A stretch of 64,000 nucleotides of DNA from Schizophyllum amplum (GCA_007026445.1 VDMD01000012.1:682001-746000), one strand, 5' to 3'. Counted from the first letter of the stretch, positions 27,499 through 39,513 are shown. The notes: generated from the sequence alone by a model not told the origin. A program made the numbers and translations.

Positions 27499-29167
27499 TC
27501 ATACTCCCGTGGTATTCCCCGAATTCATCCTACCCAACAGGAAACCCTGTCTTTGCGCCTGCTTCAAGAAAGGCAAGAGTGCCTCCACTTGTCTCCACCC
27601 TTCGCTGACAGTCACGGACGCCAGAATCGACTCCAGATTCGGAAACAGGAAGGAGAGGTATGTTGCAACAGCTGCCGGATTCGAGAACATGGGTGAGTTT
27701 CCGACGCATATGCTGTCGACACGGACATTCCATGCCCCGCCCACAAGCGCCGACTCCTCGACGGTTGCGGCTGGCACATTCGAGACGTCGATGGGGAAGG
27801 TGGGAGTACAGGACAGGCGACGGCAGCTCCGGACGAGGGTCGTGAGCCCGCCCAGGGTCATCGTAGGCGTCTGCAATGCTGGATTGAAGTCGCCCAGGTC
27901 GAGCGACATCAGCATCGGCCACGCTGTCGCCACTTTGTCCACGAACTCGTCGTCGATAATGGCCGAGCATGCTCTGAGCGCAAACGTCGAGACGTCTGTA
28001 CGACGAAACAGCGGCTCCAGGTGGTTGACCGTAATGAGGGGGAGCGGTAGCTCAGTCGAAGAGCCCGGGATATCCATCTCGTCGAACCGTAGGTTCAGGG
28101 TCTTTCCTGGGTGCCCTGCTATGTTCCCGACCCTTTGAAAAATCGGACTCCACGCGGAGGCCGACGCTGGCCCTGTCAGGTATATCTCCAAGGACGTAGA
28201 AGGGCTGTTGTACATCATGCTGAGTAGCCATGCAGCATGCGAGGCCGTCGTGTTTGCCAGCTCCAGCCATGTGAGCGCTGGAAAGTCGTCCTCGATGTCG
28301 TGCAAGGGGAGAAGGTCTCCGAAGATACAGGGTTGATGGAATGCGCTCGTCTTCAGATGGAGATACTGAAGCCTAGGATAGGACGCAACGCACTTCAAGG
28401 CCTCCGTACTCAGGCATGGCACTGCGAGGTATTCTAGCTGCGGCGACCGAGTGACGATGGCCTCAAGAGCGTCAAGAAGGCTCTGTGGGTACATTGACAG
28501 GTGGCCGTTTCTGTCCAATGATAGTGACGTGAGTCTGCATCGGGAATCGACGAGGGACCATAGGAGAGACGTGTGTTGCGCAGGCGTCTGGGATTCGCTG
28601 AGGTCGATGTTGATCTCCGTAAGCGTCGGGCTGATCAGAAGTCGAGGAAAGCTGGTAGATGCATTGACCATCTGGTAGGGAATATAAATCGATTGAAGGT
28701 TGGGAAGTAGAACTTCGGTGGGACATGAGCTGCCAACAGCGTCGAGAAGGTCGTTGCTGATGGAGTACCCAAAGGCTCGCGGTGGCGTCGATAGAATACG
28801 CCTCACTCTAGACGCATGATAAAGAGGTCGGTCCCAGTCGTTCGGTGAGGGGCAGCGGATCATCGACTGCAGTAGAGCTTAGTTAGCGGGCATCAGAGGG
28901 ATCAAGATGGAAACACACCAATGACAGTACTCGTTCACCCACCGCGCTTGCAATCTCTCTCTTTAGACACACGTCGTCCGGTAAGCATCTGAACAAGCAG
29001 TACAGGTGCGGCATTTCCTCCCATAACGCGTCCTGGGCTGGCTCGACGAACGTCCTACAAGTCAACGCAAAGTTGACGAGGGGCTGACCGTGCAGGGTCG
29101 CCGGGTCGCCTTGCAGACAGCCACATACAATAGAAATGACTTCCGGTATTCTGAGCGCGACATGCAT
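27499..29167 (-). CDS. F-box-type paralog A (intact)
   Basis: This is the first of three related genes in the window. The start at 29167 gives MHVALRIPEVISIVCGCLQG, an F-box-like N-terminus also seen in paralogs B and C. FALTCRTFVEPAQDALWEEM and LFRCLPDDV follow. Exon 1 (29167-28919, 83 codons) joins exon 2 (28866-27499, 456 codons) across a 52-nt intron in phase 0, giving 538 aa. The rest reads as degenerate leucine-rich repeats (LLPNLQSIYIPYQMVNAS, FPALTWLELANTTASH, LESILASVTVSEGWRQVEAL). Such proteins are usually SCF ubiquitin-ligase adaptors, which is inferred for this one. An in-frame upstream ATG at 29206 (MFGNLRSL) is possible, but the paralogs support 29167. Confidence 0.75.
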
Positions 29168-29692
29168 GGCTGTAGAGGTCGAGAGACTACGCAAGTTGCC
29201 AAACATCAGTGCGATGTCGCTCCGTGGGCTGATCACGTGGGCGCGTTTCAATTCAACGTCACGTCGGCCGCGGGAGACTAGTTCGTTATCCACCGTCCAG
29301 TACGGGATCCTAGATAGCCACACTCATCGCTGAGCACAGTACTTCAGACTATATATACTATGACGGCGGGGCTACCATTCGCACAACGTACACGCCGAAA
29401 CAATTTAAGCAGTCAAGCAGACAAAGCCGCTACCGTCTGGTCTTCCTGCAGGAAAAGGCTGCGACTACAGCGCGACAGAAGGTCAATTTGAGCAGTACTA
29501 CAGCGTAACAAGTTCGTACGCCCGACTCATAGCTTATCTCAGGCAGTCCATTCATGTCGCTCGCGACAAAACCTTCCTTGCCCGCAGATGTGGGTGTGAA
29601 CAAGCCTTCCAAGGCCGAGTGGACGGCATCATTGTGACTGCAAGGATATGAGCACCAGTACCCTCATACGGTACCATTCGAGCATGCGTACC
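29168..29692. other. Intergenic upstream of F-box A
   Basis: This 525-bp region holds the promoter of paralog A and the 3' UTR of paralog B. The TATA run at 29350-29357 is the only element I can point to. Confidence 0.45.
29350..29357 (-). promoter_or_regulatory. TATA run upstream of F-box A
   Basis: The palindromic run TATATATA lies about 180 bp upstream of the paralog A start on the minus strand. It is a plausible core promoter, though the distance is on the long side. Confidence 0.35.
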
Positions 29693-31355
29693 TCATTCTT
29701 CTTCGCTGCTGCTATCGTCCGAGCAACCGTTGATGCTGTCGTCTGTTGAGGAATCGCCGCCGCCAGCAGCTCCCCTTCTCTTCCCGCGCAGATACGCTTG
29801 CCTCCTGCTACGTCGAAATAGCGGCAACAGGTTTCGTACCTGATTCCATGTCCCATTATCATCCGGGACTGCGATGAGGTTGGCGGAAGGGAACATGGCG
29901 GACACAAGTTCTGCGACGTATCCCGGGAGTGAGATAGGGGAATCGTAGACGTGTAGGGTCCGCACAGCCTTGTTACGAACGCCGTCGATAGACACCCCGG
30001 ACGTATTGTGCGCGTTGATCGACAGGTGTATGCTCTTGAGCTTGGGACAGCTTTTCGCGAGAAGCACAAGACTATCCAAGGTGAGTTTCGAACGCTGTAG
30101 ATTCACGCCATCATAAGGTTTGAAACCCAATATACGTAGGGAATGTCCCCACTTATCCGCAATTTTTTTCAGGAGGGCGTTATCAGGTCGCAGATCCTTC
30201 ACGAAGCTGATTAGAAGGCTAGTGACATTTTCGAAGTAGAACAGTGGCTCCAGATCTGCGGCCTTGATCGATGTCGTTGCCACCTGGCCTGCCATGAGCG
30301 CGTCCGAGAACCGTAGTCGGACGTGCGATGACCGTGCGATCGCGCTCTGGAGCTGTTGGAAGAGCTCCTGCCACGATGTAGTTGGTGACGGACACCCGGA
30401 CATGTCGAGGGTTTCGATGGGACTGCGCAGCATCATCTTGGCCATCCAGACGCAATCGTCGACGCTGCAGAAACTAAGTCTGAGGCACCGCAAGGCCGGA
30501 AATCCAGCTTCCGTCGTCTGGGCGAGGAGGTCGCCGTCTATGCATGGCGATCTTCTGGATCCTTTCAGAGTTAATGACCGGATACAGGGCGAGGCGGCGA
30601 GTATCGCGACGGTCTTCCTGTCCATAGAAGGCACTTCGACCACTTCCAGCTGTTTGCACTCGGCGACAACAGCGTTCATGAGGTGCGTGATGTTGTCCGA
30701 AAGTTTATCGGCCGAAATGATGAGTTTGTTGAGTTGGCATCTTCCAGCGATTAGAGAGAGGAGGGGAGCATGCCGCAGATGTTCATATATTTGCTTCAGA
30801 TCGAGGTTCACGGCCTTCAGCAAGGGACTGATAAGGAGACGCTTGAGAGCGATGTCCTGCACAGTCTCGCCTGCTAAGCGTCCGAAGGTGATTTGTCGCA
30901 GGTTGGGCAGCAGGACACTGACGGGGCAGGAGATGATGAATCCTTCCAGGTTTGCGTCGCCATCAATGTAGGTGTCTAACGTCTATTGCCGAACCTCGTG
31001 CGCAGAGTGACCTGACTCGTGGAGCATGATGCAGAATCCGCTCCCAGTCGCGCGGCTCCAGCAAGCGTAGAAGACTCTGCAATACGATTAGCAGAAATAA
31101 CTTGAACATTGCTTGCGTCGAGCAACGACGCACAAGGGTTTTGGAGCGCCTATTCATTGTCTCCTTCCAGGCATCATCCGGTAGACACTTGAGCAGAGGG
31201 GCCAACCCAGGTAGGTCGCTCCATAGCGCGTTCAGAGCTGGCTCGAGGAACCAACGGCAGGTCAAGGCCAATTTGGAAAAACCTGCTACTTTGTTTTGGA
31301 GCAGACAATTGCATATGATGGACAAGATTTCCGGCGTCTTCAGAGCGACATGCAT
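29693..31355 (-). CDS. F-box-type paralog B, frame-broken
   Basis: This is the second paralog, next to A and in the same direction. The start at 31355 gives MHVALKTPEILSIICNCLLQ, then LALTCRWFLEPALNALWSDL and LLKCLPDDAWKETM. An intron (31133-31077) sits at the same site as in A. Exon 2 begins SLLRLLEPRDWERILHHAPR. At about 30971-30990 the frame changes: VRSLCARGSAID is in one frame, while DGDANLEGFIISCPVSVLLP is in the next, with no possible intron. One extra base would explain it. Downstream the frame stays open to the stop at 29693, with SPCIDGDLLAQ, FPALRCLRLSF and an acidic tail (DDSSSEEE). It may be a young pseudogene or a base-call error. Confidence 0.65.
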
Positions 31356-31720
31356 TGCGATGAGCAATGGGGACGAGGTGGGCGTCCGTAGTCTGGGCAA
31401 ACAATCACCATGTCACGACTCACGACTGCTCGCGGTCACGTGGACGCGTTCCGCGTCCTCACAACAAGCTGCCAAGTCCAGCCGCATGAAAGCAACGCCG
31501 GAAACTACATATACAATACAATACATGTCCATACTAGATACTACAAATGTCGTTGGTCGTGCGAGCGTATATACGTCCAGATGCATACATAGAATAGTAG
31601 CCAGACCCGCTGTCCCACTCATCCCAGTTGCGTGGGGCCATCGTCCCCAGTAGATACCGCCAGGCCTTGAGTACCTCACCGAGGTCTTCGCAGCATCGCC
31701 CTGCCGTTCAACCGTTCGCC
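31356..31720. other. Intergenic upstream of F-box B
   Basis: This 365-bp gap holds the promoter of paralog B and the 3' UTR of the Mug113-like gene. It is AT-rich around 31500-31590. No gene was seen. Confidence 0.45.
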
Positions 31721-33876
31721 TCAGACGTACGCGTCGACGAAGGCGCCCCACTTCTCGATAACGGGTCGCACGATGCTCTCCCACTCCTTTCTCTTGTATT
31801 TCCCATGCGACACGCGCACAAACTCGAATATCTCCTTGTGGATCTGGCCACCTGAGCGAACATGTGTTAGAATTCGCACATCCAGCCAGTCACACCAGCC
31901 AAAAACGTTCCCGGGAAGCCGCCTTTACACTCGCAGAAAACGTCCCTACAACCGGACTGTTAAATGCAAAGAACGACACTCACAATCCGCACACTTCCCA
32001 CCCCCATTCCCCAGCCCATTCGCCCCGCAGCCGTTTCCGGTCGGCTTGTCCACGTTCGGCCAGTGTCGGTCCAAATAAACTTGTCCGAGCGCCAGGTCGG
32101 CGAGCTCGAGGTGGATGAGACGCTCGAGGCGGTGGCACCAGGCGCCCTTGGCGCCTGGGCGGACGCGACCTTTCATGAGGGAGACAGCGCCGTCGGGGAC
32201 GGGGTGGTCTGGGTAGAGGGGTCAGTAAGTGATTAGATAGCCAGAGGTTTGGTATGAATGGATGGAGGAACCAGAAGGATGAGTTAAATAACCACACGCA
32301 CCTGAATCGTCCGGCTCCACGACGCCGGGGTACCAGCCGCGTAGGACCTGCTCCTTGCTCGAGCACTGCTTCCCCCACTGGTCGATGCGCTTGTTGAGGT
32401 TCACCGCGCGCCCGACCTTCAGTTTGATGGAGGACGGGTTCGAGGGATCTGTGACAAGACGGTGGAAGTATGAGCACCGCGTAAGGAGATCCGAGCCGTC
32501 GCTCTGTGCACGTACCGCGAATCTCGAATGTGTAGATATACCCCGCTTCGTCGGATAGCGTCCGCGACTTCTCCATCTCAGCACGGAGAGCCACTTTCGT
32601 GTCTGCCTCCAGATACTCCGGGATCCAGTCTGTGCGGCGAGTCAGCATGCGCTCTTCTCTGTTTCGGTGCCATGAATCACCCTTGAAGTCCACCCATGTC
32701 CCATTCTTCCTCGCGTAAAATCCAGTCGGCTGTAGCACCTCCTTCGAATGCTGGAAGCAGAACCTGAGGATCGCCTCGTCGTCATCGTCCGAGCCTTGCA
32801 TCGCCGCCAGCGCCGGCCCCGTCTTGACCAGGCGCGTGCAGCGCGGGCCCGCCCTGGTGAATCCGGCGCACTGCACGGCGGTACCAACGGCCTTCCGAGG
32901 CGGCGAGTCACGGCGGACGGGCTGCGGAGGTTGTGAATTCGCGCGTGGCCGCTTAGGCTTGCTTCCAGGCGAGGGCTTCGAGGCAGTGGGCTTTGTGGGC
33001 GGCGTCGCCGACGCCTGCGTATGTCCTGAAGGCCGGACGGGCGTCGCTGGATACGGTGGCTGGTGGTGTCCTGGAGAGGGTGTCGGATTAGGAGACGGCG
33101 TACCCAGCGGGGCGGGCGAGGGCGAGGGAAGCACCGACGTGGATGCGGCGGGCCGGTGGCCTGGGGCGTACGGCGCGGGAGGCGCAGCGGGCTGTCCGTA
33201 CGTATACAGCCCGGCTTTCGGTGGCTGCATCGCGTGTTGCATGGTGAGCGACTGGGCGGACTGCCCATATGCATACGGCTGCGCAGGATTCGGTTGCGAC
33301 GTGGCATATGGCATAGGCATGGCGGGCGGGCGAGGCAGTGGGCCAGGACCAAAGTTGTTTATTGGCGGCGGGGCGTGCGCATAAGGGTAGAGGTTGGGCG
33401 TCGAGTGTGCGTGCGGGGGCTGCACGAAATGGGGCATAGGCATGCTCATGAGCTGGGTGGGCGGCGGTGGCGCATACGCGTGTTCAACGCGTGGGTATGC
33501 CTCGGGCCGCGGCGGTGGGGGTGTGGGCTGGGGATCTGAAGACGGCTGGGGGCCGATAGCGTACTGCGTGCGCGGGCCTAGTGGTTTGCGCGCTGGCGAG
33601 CCCGTATTGGCCAGCGTGAGCGCGTCCAGACTGTCAGCGAGGCTGTTCTCCCGCGACGGCCGTGAGCTCTCTGGCCGCGAAGGATGGACCGCATTGGGCG
33701 GTCGCGCAGAAGTCGATGGGCGAGGAGTGTCTGTGATCCCTGGCTGTGATCCTTTGTCCTTCTGTTCACTGTCAGAGTCGGCGTGCAGAAGTAACGATAG
33801 AACATACGTCGAAGAGCTTCTCTACCTTCTGGAAGAGGTTCAGCGCCTTTCCCTTCGCCGCGTACGCTGTTCCCAT
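31721..33876 (-). CDS. Mug113-like protein with T5orf172 (GIY-YIG-type) domain
   Basis: The start at 33876 gives MGTAYAAKGKALNLFQKVEK, followed by an intron and a long disordered region rich in Pro, Ser, Tyr and Ala (APLGTPSPNPTPSPGHHQPP). After a segment with QCAGFTRAGPRCTRLVK, a short Cys-rich stretch often found before this domain, comes the T5orf172 region. It contains AGYIYTFEIR, then IKLKVGRAVNLNKRIDQWGK and EQVLRGWYPG across introns. CHRLERLIHLELADLA and FEFVRVSHGKYKRKEWESIV complete it. T5orf172 belongs to the GIY-YIG nuclease superfamily. The best-known fungal relative is fission-yeast Mug113, up-regulated in meiosis; its molecular role is not established. Five or so exons end at TGA 31721-31723. 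Confidence 0.8.
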
Positions 33877-34063
33877 GTCAAGAGTCCGGTGCGACGATTA
33901 CGAGAAGAAGAGAAAACGATGGTAGGAAGCAAGATCTGCAGCACATCTCAGCCCGGAAGCAGAACAATGGCCTGCCCAAAGGCGGTTCCATCCCACGTGC
34001 GGAGGTGGCGGTGCACCCGCTTTTCCCAAAATTTTGATCTTGCTGTTCTTGTTTTCCACGACG

Positions 34064-35471
34064 ATGGCAGCTACGACGGTGAGCATTTTTTTCTGTTTCT
34101 CTTCGCGGGATGAAACGCACTGGGCTCCGAACTTCATGAGCGAAATGCACTACGCTCCTTGCGAGCGGCGGCCTAGAAAACCGTTAACTGATCCTTCGTC
34201 ATTCGACGCGTCCATCGTTTTCATGCTGATAAGGAGTCGCAGGCTATGGCATCCGACGATGTGGTCGGGCATCTCAACGACATGAAGGCCAGCATGTCCT
34301 CCGTGAGGGAGCTCATAGCTTCCCTCCGCAACGAGTGAGTGACCATCGTCTCTCGTTCACTTTACCTCCCTCAACTCATTTCAGCCTGCAGCGATGACCG
34401 ATTGGATTGCAAGGACGGCATATCACTCCTGTCCCTCAAGCACCACATCTTGCTCACATACATGCAATCCCTGGCCCTCGTTAATACACGACGGGTCATT
34501 GGACACACGCTCAGCACCCGCACGCCGCCAGCAGAGCCCTTCAGCTCTGCGGACCGTATTACCCGAGGCGACAACCCTGGCGATCTCGTTGACTCGATGA
34601 TCGAGGGGCGAATTGCACTGGAAAAGATCAGCATCCTAGAGGGACGCATGCGCTATCAGATCGAGAAGCTCATGCGCCTGGCAGAAGAGCCCGAGAAGAG
34701 CACCAATGTCGCTGATGGTGAGATATTCTACACCATGCATTCTCCTGGCCGCTAATATACCTTCTAGACCCCCTTGCCTTTCGGCCGAATCCCCAGAATC
34801 TCCTCGACGCCCAAAACGATGGCGACTCCGACGCCGAGTCTGTTGCCTCCCGTGCATCCCACTCGGCCGGTAAAGACGAGATTTATCGTCCACCACGCCT
34901 TGCTCCCATGCCCTATAACCCTACCACGTCCAAAGAAAAACGCGCATCCAAGCGCACCGCCCTTCCGCCTCCCACCGCCCTCCGTGCCCTCGCCGATCCC
35001 TCTCAACCGCACGCGGAGTCCACCTCCGGCCTGGGAACCACGCCCTCCCTCCAGTCCGCCCGCGCCCGGTACCTCACCCGACTCAACAACTACGAAGAGG
35101 AGAACTTCACACGCGTCGTAATGCGGAAACGCGATGCCTTGCGCCGCGAGCGCGACGAGGAGGACATGGCGCTTGGCGCAGACCTCAGCGACCCGCGGCG
35201 CGGGGGGAAGAACCGGCGCCGCGGCGGCCTGGAGGACGAGTTCGGGGATGTGCTCAAGGACGCGGAGCGAGCAGGCGGGGCTGGCGACGCGTACGAGGAG
35301 CTGCGGCAGCGCGGGAAGAAGCGCAGCCTGCTGGAGAGGAGTCGCGCGCGGAGGGAGGAGGCGCCGGAGGAGGACGAGGGCGAGAGGCCTGGGAAGAAGC
35401 GGAAGACGCGGTTCGAGCTGGCGGCGAAGAGCGCTGGGAAGAGGATGAAGAAGCAGGGCAAGAGGGCCTGA
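34064..35471 (+). CDS. Lcp5/neuroguidin family rRNA-processing factor
   Basis: This is a nucleolar protein of the Sas10/Utp3/C1D family, most like yeast Lcp5 and animal neuroguidin, which act in 18S rRNA maturation within the small-subunit processome. Exon 1 is only 15 nt (MAATT, 34064-34078), followed by a 151-nt intron. The conserved domain has VVGHLNDMKASMSSVRELIA, GISLLSLKHHILLTYMQSLA, IEGRIALEKISILEGRMRYQ and IEKLMRLAEE. After another intron come DPLAFRPNPQNL, YRPPRLAPMPYNP and the end domain (NYEEENFTRVVMRKRDALRR). The C-terminus is basic, KKRKTRFELAAKSAGKRMKK, fitting a nucleolar location. Divergent from the Mug113-like gene with only 187 bp between the starts. Confidence 0.85.
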
Positions 35472-36254
35472 TTGTGTTTTGCTTGTGGTGCATATGTACA
35501 GTCGCTGCTTCCTCGCCTCACGTTGTTCGTTGTGCCCGCTTATAGATAACATTGGGGCTTGTTCTTCCATGGTTTAAAAACCGTCACGAGAACGCATTGA
35601 TTCTCGTTGTCAACGCGCCTCTTCGAGCTATCGTTTGTCAATTGACAGCGGCACCGGCAAGCCGTCATGACGCGGACGGCCCAACAGGGGTCCAGGGCCA
35701 ATGATTTGAATGTCGGCCGAGGGAGACCACAATGATTTATGGTACATTGCTGTGTTCTATTTGCATTTGTTTTCTAATGTCCTAGACATCTTACATTTTA
35801 CCAACATTTTACGGTCGTTCAACTCGTCGCTCTCACCTGCATCGTACCGCGGCGTTGTCCCTGCGTTCGAGTCCGTGTAATCCATCTTGTTACCTCTCTG
35901 CTGTCTTCTACGACCATTTTTCGCGAGCCACGGATAACTAGTCGGTGACACTGTCGGAAACATCTGAACCTCTCAAACGGCTTGGCCCCTCTGCCATGCG
36001 GGCAATGCCGTAGCGCTGGCGAGGCGGGCAACCTCCCCCGCCAAAGGCTGTGGCAATTCACGGTAAGTAGGAATCAATGGACGCTAGGCGGTAGGCTGTA
36101 CACCCACTCTGCAAACCGAATCCGACTCAGATGTGTGGGTACCTTGTAGATCACGCGAGTCTCGTCCTCAACAGCTTTCAATGTCGCGTGCAGATATAAA
36201 GGTTAGAGAGTTCGATCTTCTCTCCTTCGTCCCCAATTTCCCCTTTCTATCTTC
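35472..36254. other. Intergenic upstream of TAP-like hydrolase
   Basis: This 783-bp region between tandem genes contains no convincing ORF. The proximal promoter with a TATA box is at its right end. Confidence 0.5.
36195..36200 (+). promoter_or_regulatory. TATA box of the TAP-like hydrolase gene
   Basis: TATAAA in the context CAGATATAAAGG lies 60 bp before the first ATG. The same CAGATATAAAGG string also precedes the epimerase-like gene. Confidence 0.5.
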
Positions 36255-38430
36255 ATGATGAGGTCTGCGCCAGCGCTCATACTTGTGGGCTGTCTGCTCA
36301 CAGCTGCCAACGCGCTGAGCATCCCCCACTCCCTTGCCACCACAGTAAGTGGCCTGGACATCTGGACGCACGGCGCTGACGAGCTTGCAGCGCGGCTCGG
36401 AAATCGAGTGGTTCTCATGCGGGGACTTCGACTCGCAGTACAGCATTGGCGATGAACTGAACGTCACTTGCGGCTACTATGAGGTGCCCCTTGACTGGGC
36501 AGACGAGTCAGTGGGCACGGCAAAGCTTGCGGTGGCACGCTACCCAGCTATCAAGGAGCGCTGGGGTACCATGTTCGCCAACCCCGGTATGTCTTAATTT
36601 TTGAACGGTAGACGCAAATTCTAACGTCTGTCCAGGCGGTCCTGGGGGCTCAGGCATCGAGCATGTAGTCACGTTCGGCCTGAACATGAGCGACTTGTCA
36701 GGCGGACACTACGACATCGTCTCCTGGGACCCGCGAGGAGTGGGCCACACCACCCCGGGACCGGTGACTTGCTTCGCGAGCGCGGAAGAGCAGGCGGAGT
36801 ACTTCAAGGGCACTCTGGAGGACACCTGGATCGAGATCAAGGGCAACCTGACTGACGGCAACCAACTCGAAGAATTCTACTCGCACGTCGACCAGATGGA
36901 GGTGGCCAACCGAGGCTTCGGTGAACGATGCGCCAATTATACGAGCGGGAAGGACCTTCCGTACGTCGGCTCAGCGGCAGGCGCGCGTGACATGGTCGCG
37001 CTGGCAGACTACTTCGACCCGGGGGTGCAGGAGATTAACTACTACGGCATCTCCTACGGCTCGATGCTTGGTTTCATCTTCGTGAACAGTGAGTTTTCAT
37101 TGTTGCCATCTGTCCAGCTACAAGCGCTCATTGTTTCGTAGTGTTTCCTGATCGTGTCGGCCATGTCGTCCTAGACGGGTGCATGAGTGAGTGTTTTAGA
37201 TGTTGCGTGTTTGATGGTCATGCTCACCCATGTAGACCCTGTACTCTATGGGAACAAGCCATCGGCGGACGTAAGTGCTGATTAATGGCCGTGATCCAGG
37301 ATACTGCTGATACCTGCGATCTAGTATGTACCCAACTACCCCGTAGGAGCAGACGAAACGTTCGCTGGCTTCGCTTCTGGCTGCGCGTTGGCTGGCAAGG
37401 ACGGCTGCCCGCTCGTTGCAAACGACAACGACACGGCCGCGGATGTCACGGCGCGCCTTCAGGGCATGCTGGATGTAGGTCGCCCTCCTTCCTGCTTAGT
37501 TCGTCAGGACTGAACGACTTTTCACAGCTTGCTCACGAGCTCCTCGAGGCCGGTGCAGATATGAGCCAAACGATAACCTCCGCGCAAGCCCGCGCATACG
37601 TCCACAACACTCTGTACTGGCCCATGCAATGGGCGGACCTCGCCAACTTCGCCTACGTCTACGAATTGTCACTCCAAGCCATCGCCGCTAACATGAGCGA
37701 ATCGCAGCTCACAAAGCGTCAGCCATCGCTCGCCAGCTGGAAGCGCGAGGACATTCCCACCACTGCGGCGCACACGTACGAGCAGATAGCGATCGTTTGT
37801 GGCGATGGTATCGATGCAGGGAATGCGACGATGCGCGACGTCTTCGATGCCATTGCATACACGGCCGAGAACGTCTCGCCGATGTTTGGCCCACAGTGGA
37901 ACCCTCCGGCTCGCTTCTGCTGGGCATGGCCGGCGCGCGCCGCCGAACGCTTTACGGGTCCTTGGGACAACGAGTTGAAGAACCCAATCCTCATAATCGG
38001 GAATACCGTGAGTATCGTCAATGTAAGACACTCCTTCCTGCTAACGAAGTCCGCCTTCTAGGCCGACCCTGTCACACCTTTCGCGAATGCCCAGCTTATG
38101 ACTGAATTGCTCGGTGATAGCGCTGTTCTGTTGGAGCAGGATGGTTTCGGCCATACGAGTATCGCGGAGAAATCGAGCTGTACGTCTGACATCTTCAAGA
38201 GGTACTTTGAGGACGGCTCGGTGAGTGGCTATATCAGCCGCATGAGGGGCACGCTCTAAAATGTTATCATCCAGTTGCCGGAAGGCGACAACACACATTG
38301 TGAGATCGATGACAGTGTTATTCTCTTCCCCAACTCGACTGTCACGCAAGCTAGCGCGAAGCGGAACTTGCTCGCTGCTGGTAGAAACGACTTCGCCGAC
38401 CAGACTCCCCGCGCAAGATTCTTTGCATGA
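36255..38430 (+). CDS. Secreted TAP-like alpha/beta hydrolase (peptidase S33 type)
   Basis: This is a predicted extracellular serine peptidase or esterase of the tripeptidyl-aminopeptidase-like alpha/beta hydrolase family. Exon 1 (36255-36344) encodes the signal peptide MMRSAPALILVGCLLTAANA. The mature part starts with WFSCGDFDS and CGYYEVPLDWAD. The oxyanion region is NPGGPGGSG, followed by DIVSWDPRGVGHT. The nucleophile elbow is YYGISYGSMLGF (GxSxG). The TAP C-terminal domain provides the acid in NPILIIGNTADPVTPF (split by an intron after NT) and the histidine in QDGFGHTSIAE. Conserved cysteines (CTSDIFKRYF) suggest disulfides. Eight or nine exons join without a break and end RARFFA. A degenerate copy of this gene lies at the right edge of the window. 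Confidence 0.88.
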
Positions 38431-38870
38431 CTCACCTAATTTTATCGTTTGGAGTCCCATAATATAATACCCTCTTTTAGTATTGATCTAGTGGCGGACA
38501 ATGCTGCCGTCTCGCACACCGCATGCTAAATTATATGACCTTCGTGTAGCATATGTATCGGAATTGCTTATGTGGTCCGGTATACACCAACTCAAACTTT
38601 CCGTGGCTACGCCGGGCCGTGAGCATCTTGAGATAGCACATAGAAGAGCCCATACGCACCGAGCTCAGCCTCAAAGCTTCAGATCTCAGATCTCAGGACT
38701 CAGTCTCCAGTTTTCAGCGTCACACAACCGCGCTTTCCGAAGTTCCGAATCGTGCTTTTGGCGCAGACCTTCGGGGACATTTATTGGCGTGAGAATACTA
38801 GACTCATCTTCCAGGATGTACGAAGAATTCTCCTAGCCTTCGGGGGCACGTTGGAGGTTTTGATGCCAGT
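38431..38870. other. Intergenic up to transposon left end
   Basis: This 440-bp stretch follows the hydrolase stop. Nothing beyond likely 3' UTR is seen, and the Ngaro-like element begins at 38871. Confidence 0.45.
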
Positions 38871-38982
38871 CTAATCACGCTCTCAGTCACTCGTCGAGTC
38901 CGTACGCGGTTTAGGCCAACGCGGCTCTGCCCTGAACACAGCGGCAGAGCCCAGAAAGTAAGGATTGAGTTGTGGTACGCTA
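38871..38982 (-). repeat. Split direct repeat B2 (outer 3' end)
   Basis: This 112-bp outer copy starts CTAATCACGCTCTCAG on the plus strand and ends GGTACGCTA. It matches B1 at 39402-39513 base for base by eye. It contains a 9-bp inverted repeat, GGCTCTGCC (38923-38931) and GGCAGAGCC (38943-38951), able to form a hairpin. Confidence 0.9.
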
Positions 38983-39020
38983 CACTGTGTATAGTAGATA
39001 TTCAGGGTGAAGGAGGGCGG

Positions 39021-39401
39021 GTAGAACCAGATAACTCGACTACAGTGACTGAGAGTCCGGAGGTCAGCTAGGTGTACAGTGGAGGCATGTAGGTAGCTTA
39101 CCGGAGGGGCACGAGAGTCAGCTGGGGGAGCGCCGATCTCATGCCCTCCGGTCTTATACGAGATCGAGGAAGGGATCGAAAATAAATAGGAGAAGGAGAG
39201 ACCGAGTCACGAAAAGGGCGGAGCGGGCCGCGTGCCGCCGAGGGTGGCGCGCAGTTCGTGAAGGTCGTGACGTCGCGCGACGGAAAGGGAGGCTGGCCAT
39301 GAGTCTCGCGAGGGCGAGCAGACCGTCGGCGGGATTGATGAGGCCCGGGGGCCGTGATCTTGAGGCGTGATTAGACTTGAGTAAACAATGTTTAAACTCG
39401 A
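39021..39401 (-). repeat. Split direct repeat A2 (inner copy)
   Basis: This 381-bp copy runs from GTAGAACCAGATAACTCG to TTTAAACTCGA. It matches A1 at 43763-44143 by eye over its whole length. It touches B1 directly, with no base between them. Confidence 0.9.
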
Positions 39402-39513
39402 CTAATCACGCTCTCAGTCACTCGTCGAGTCCGTACGCGGTTTAGGCCAACGCGGCTCTGCCCTGAACACAGCGGCAGAGCCCAGAAAGTAAGGATTGAG
39501 TTGTGGTACGCTA
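39402..39513 (-). repeat. Split direct repeat B1 (inner copy)
   Basis: This 112-bp copy is identical to B2 by eye. It is contiguous with A2 and is followed by the 3' end of the recombinase gene. Confidence 0.9.
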
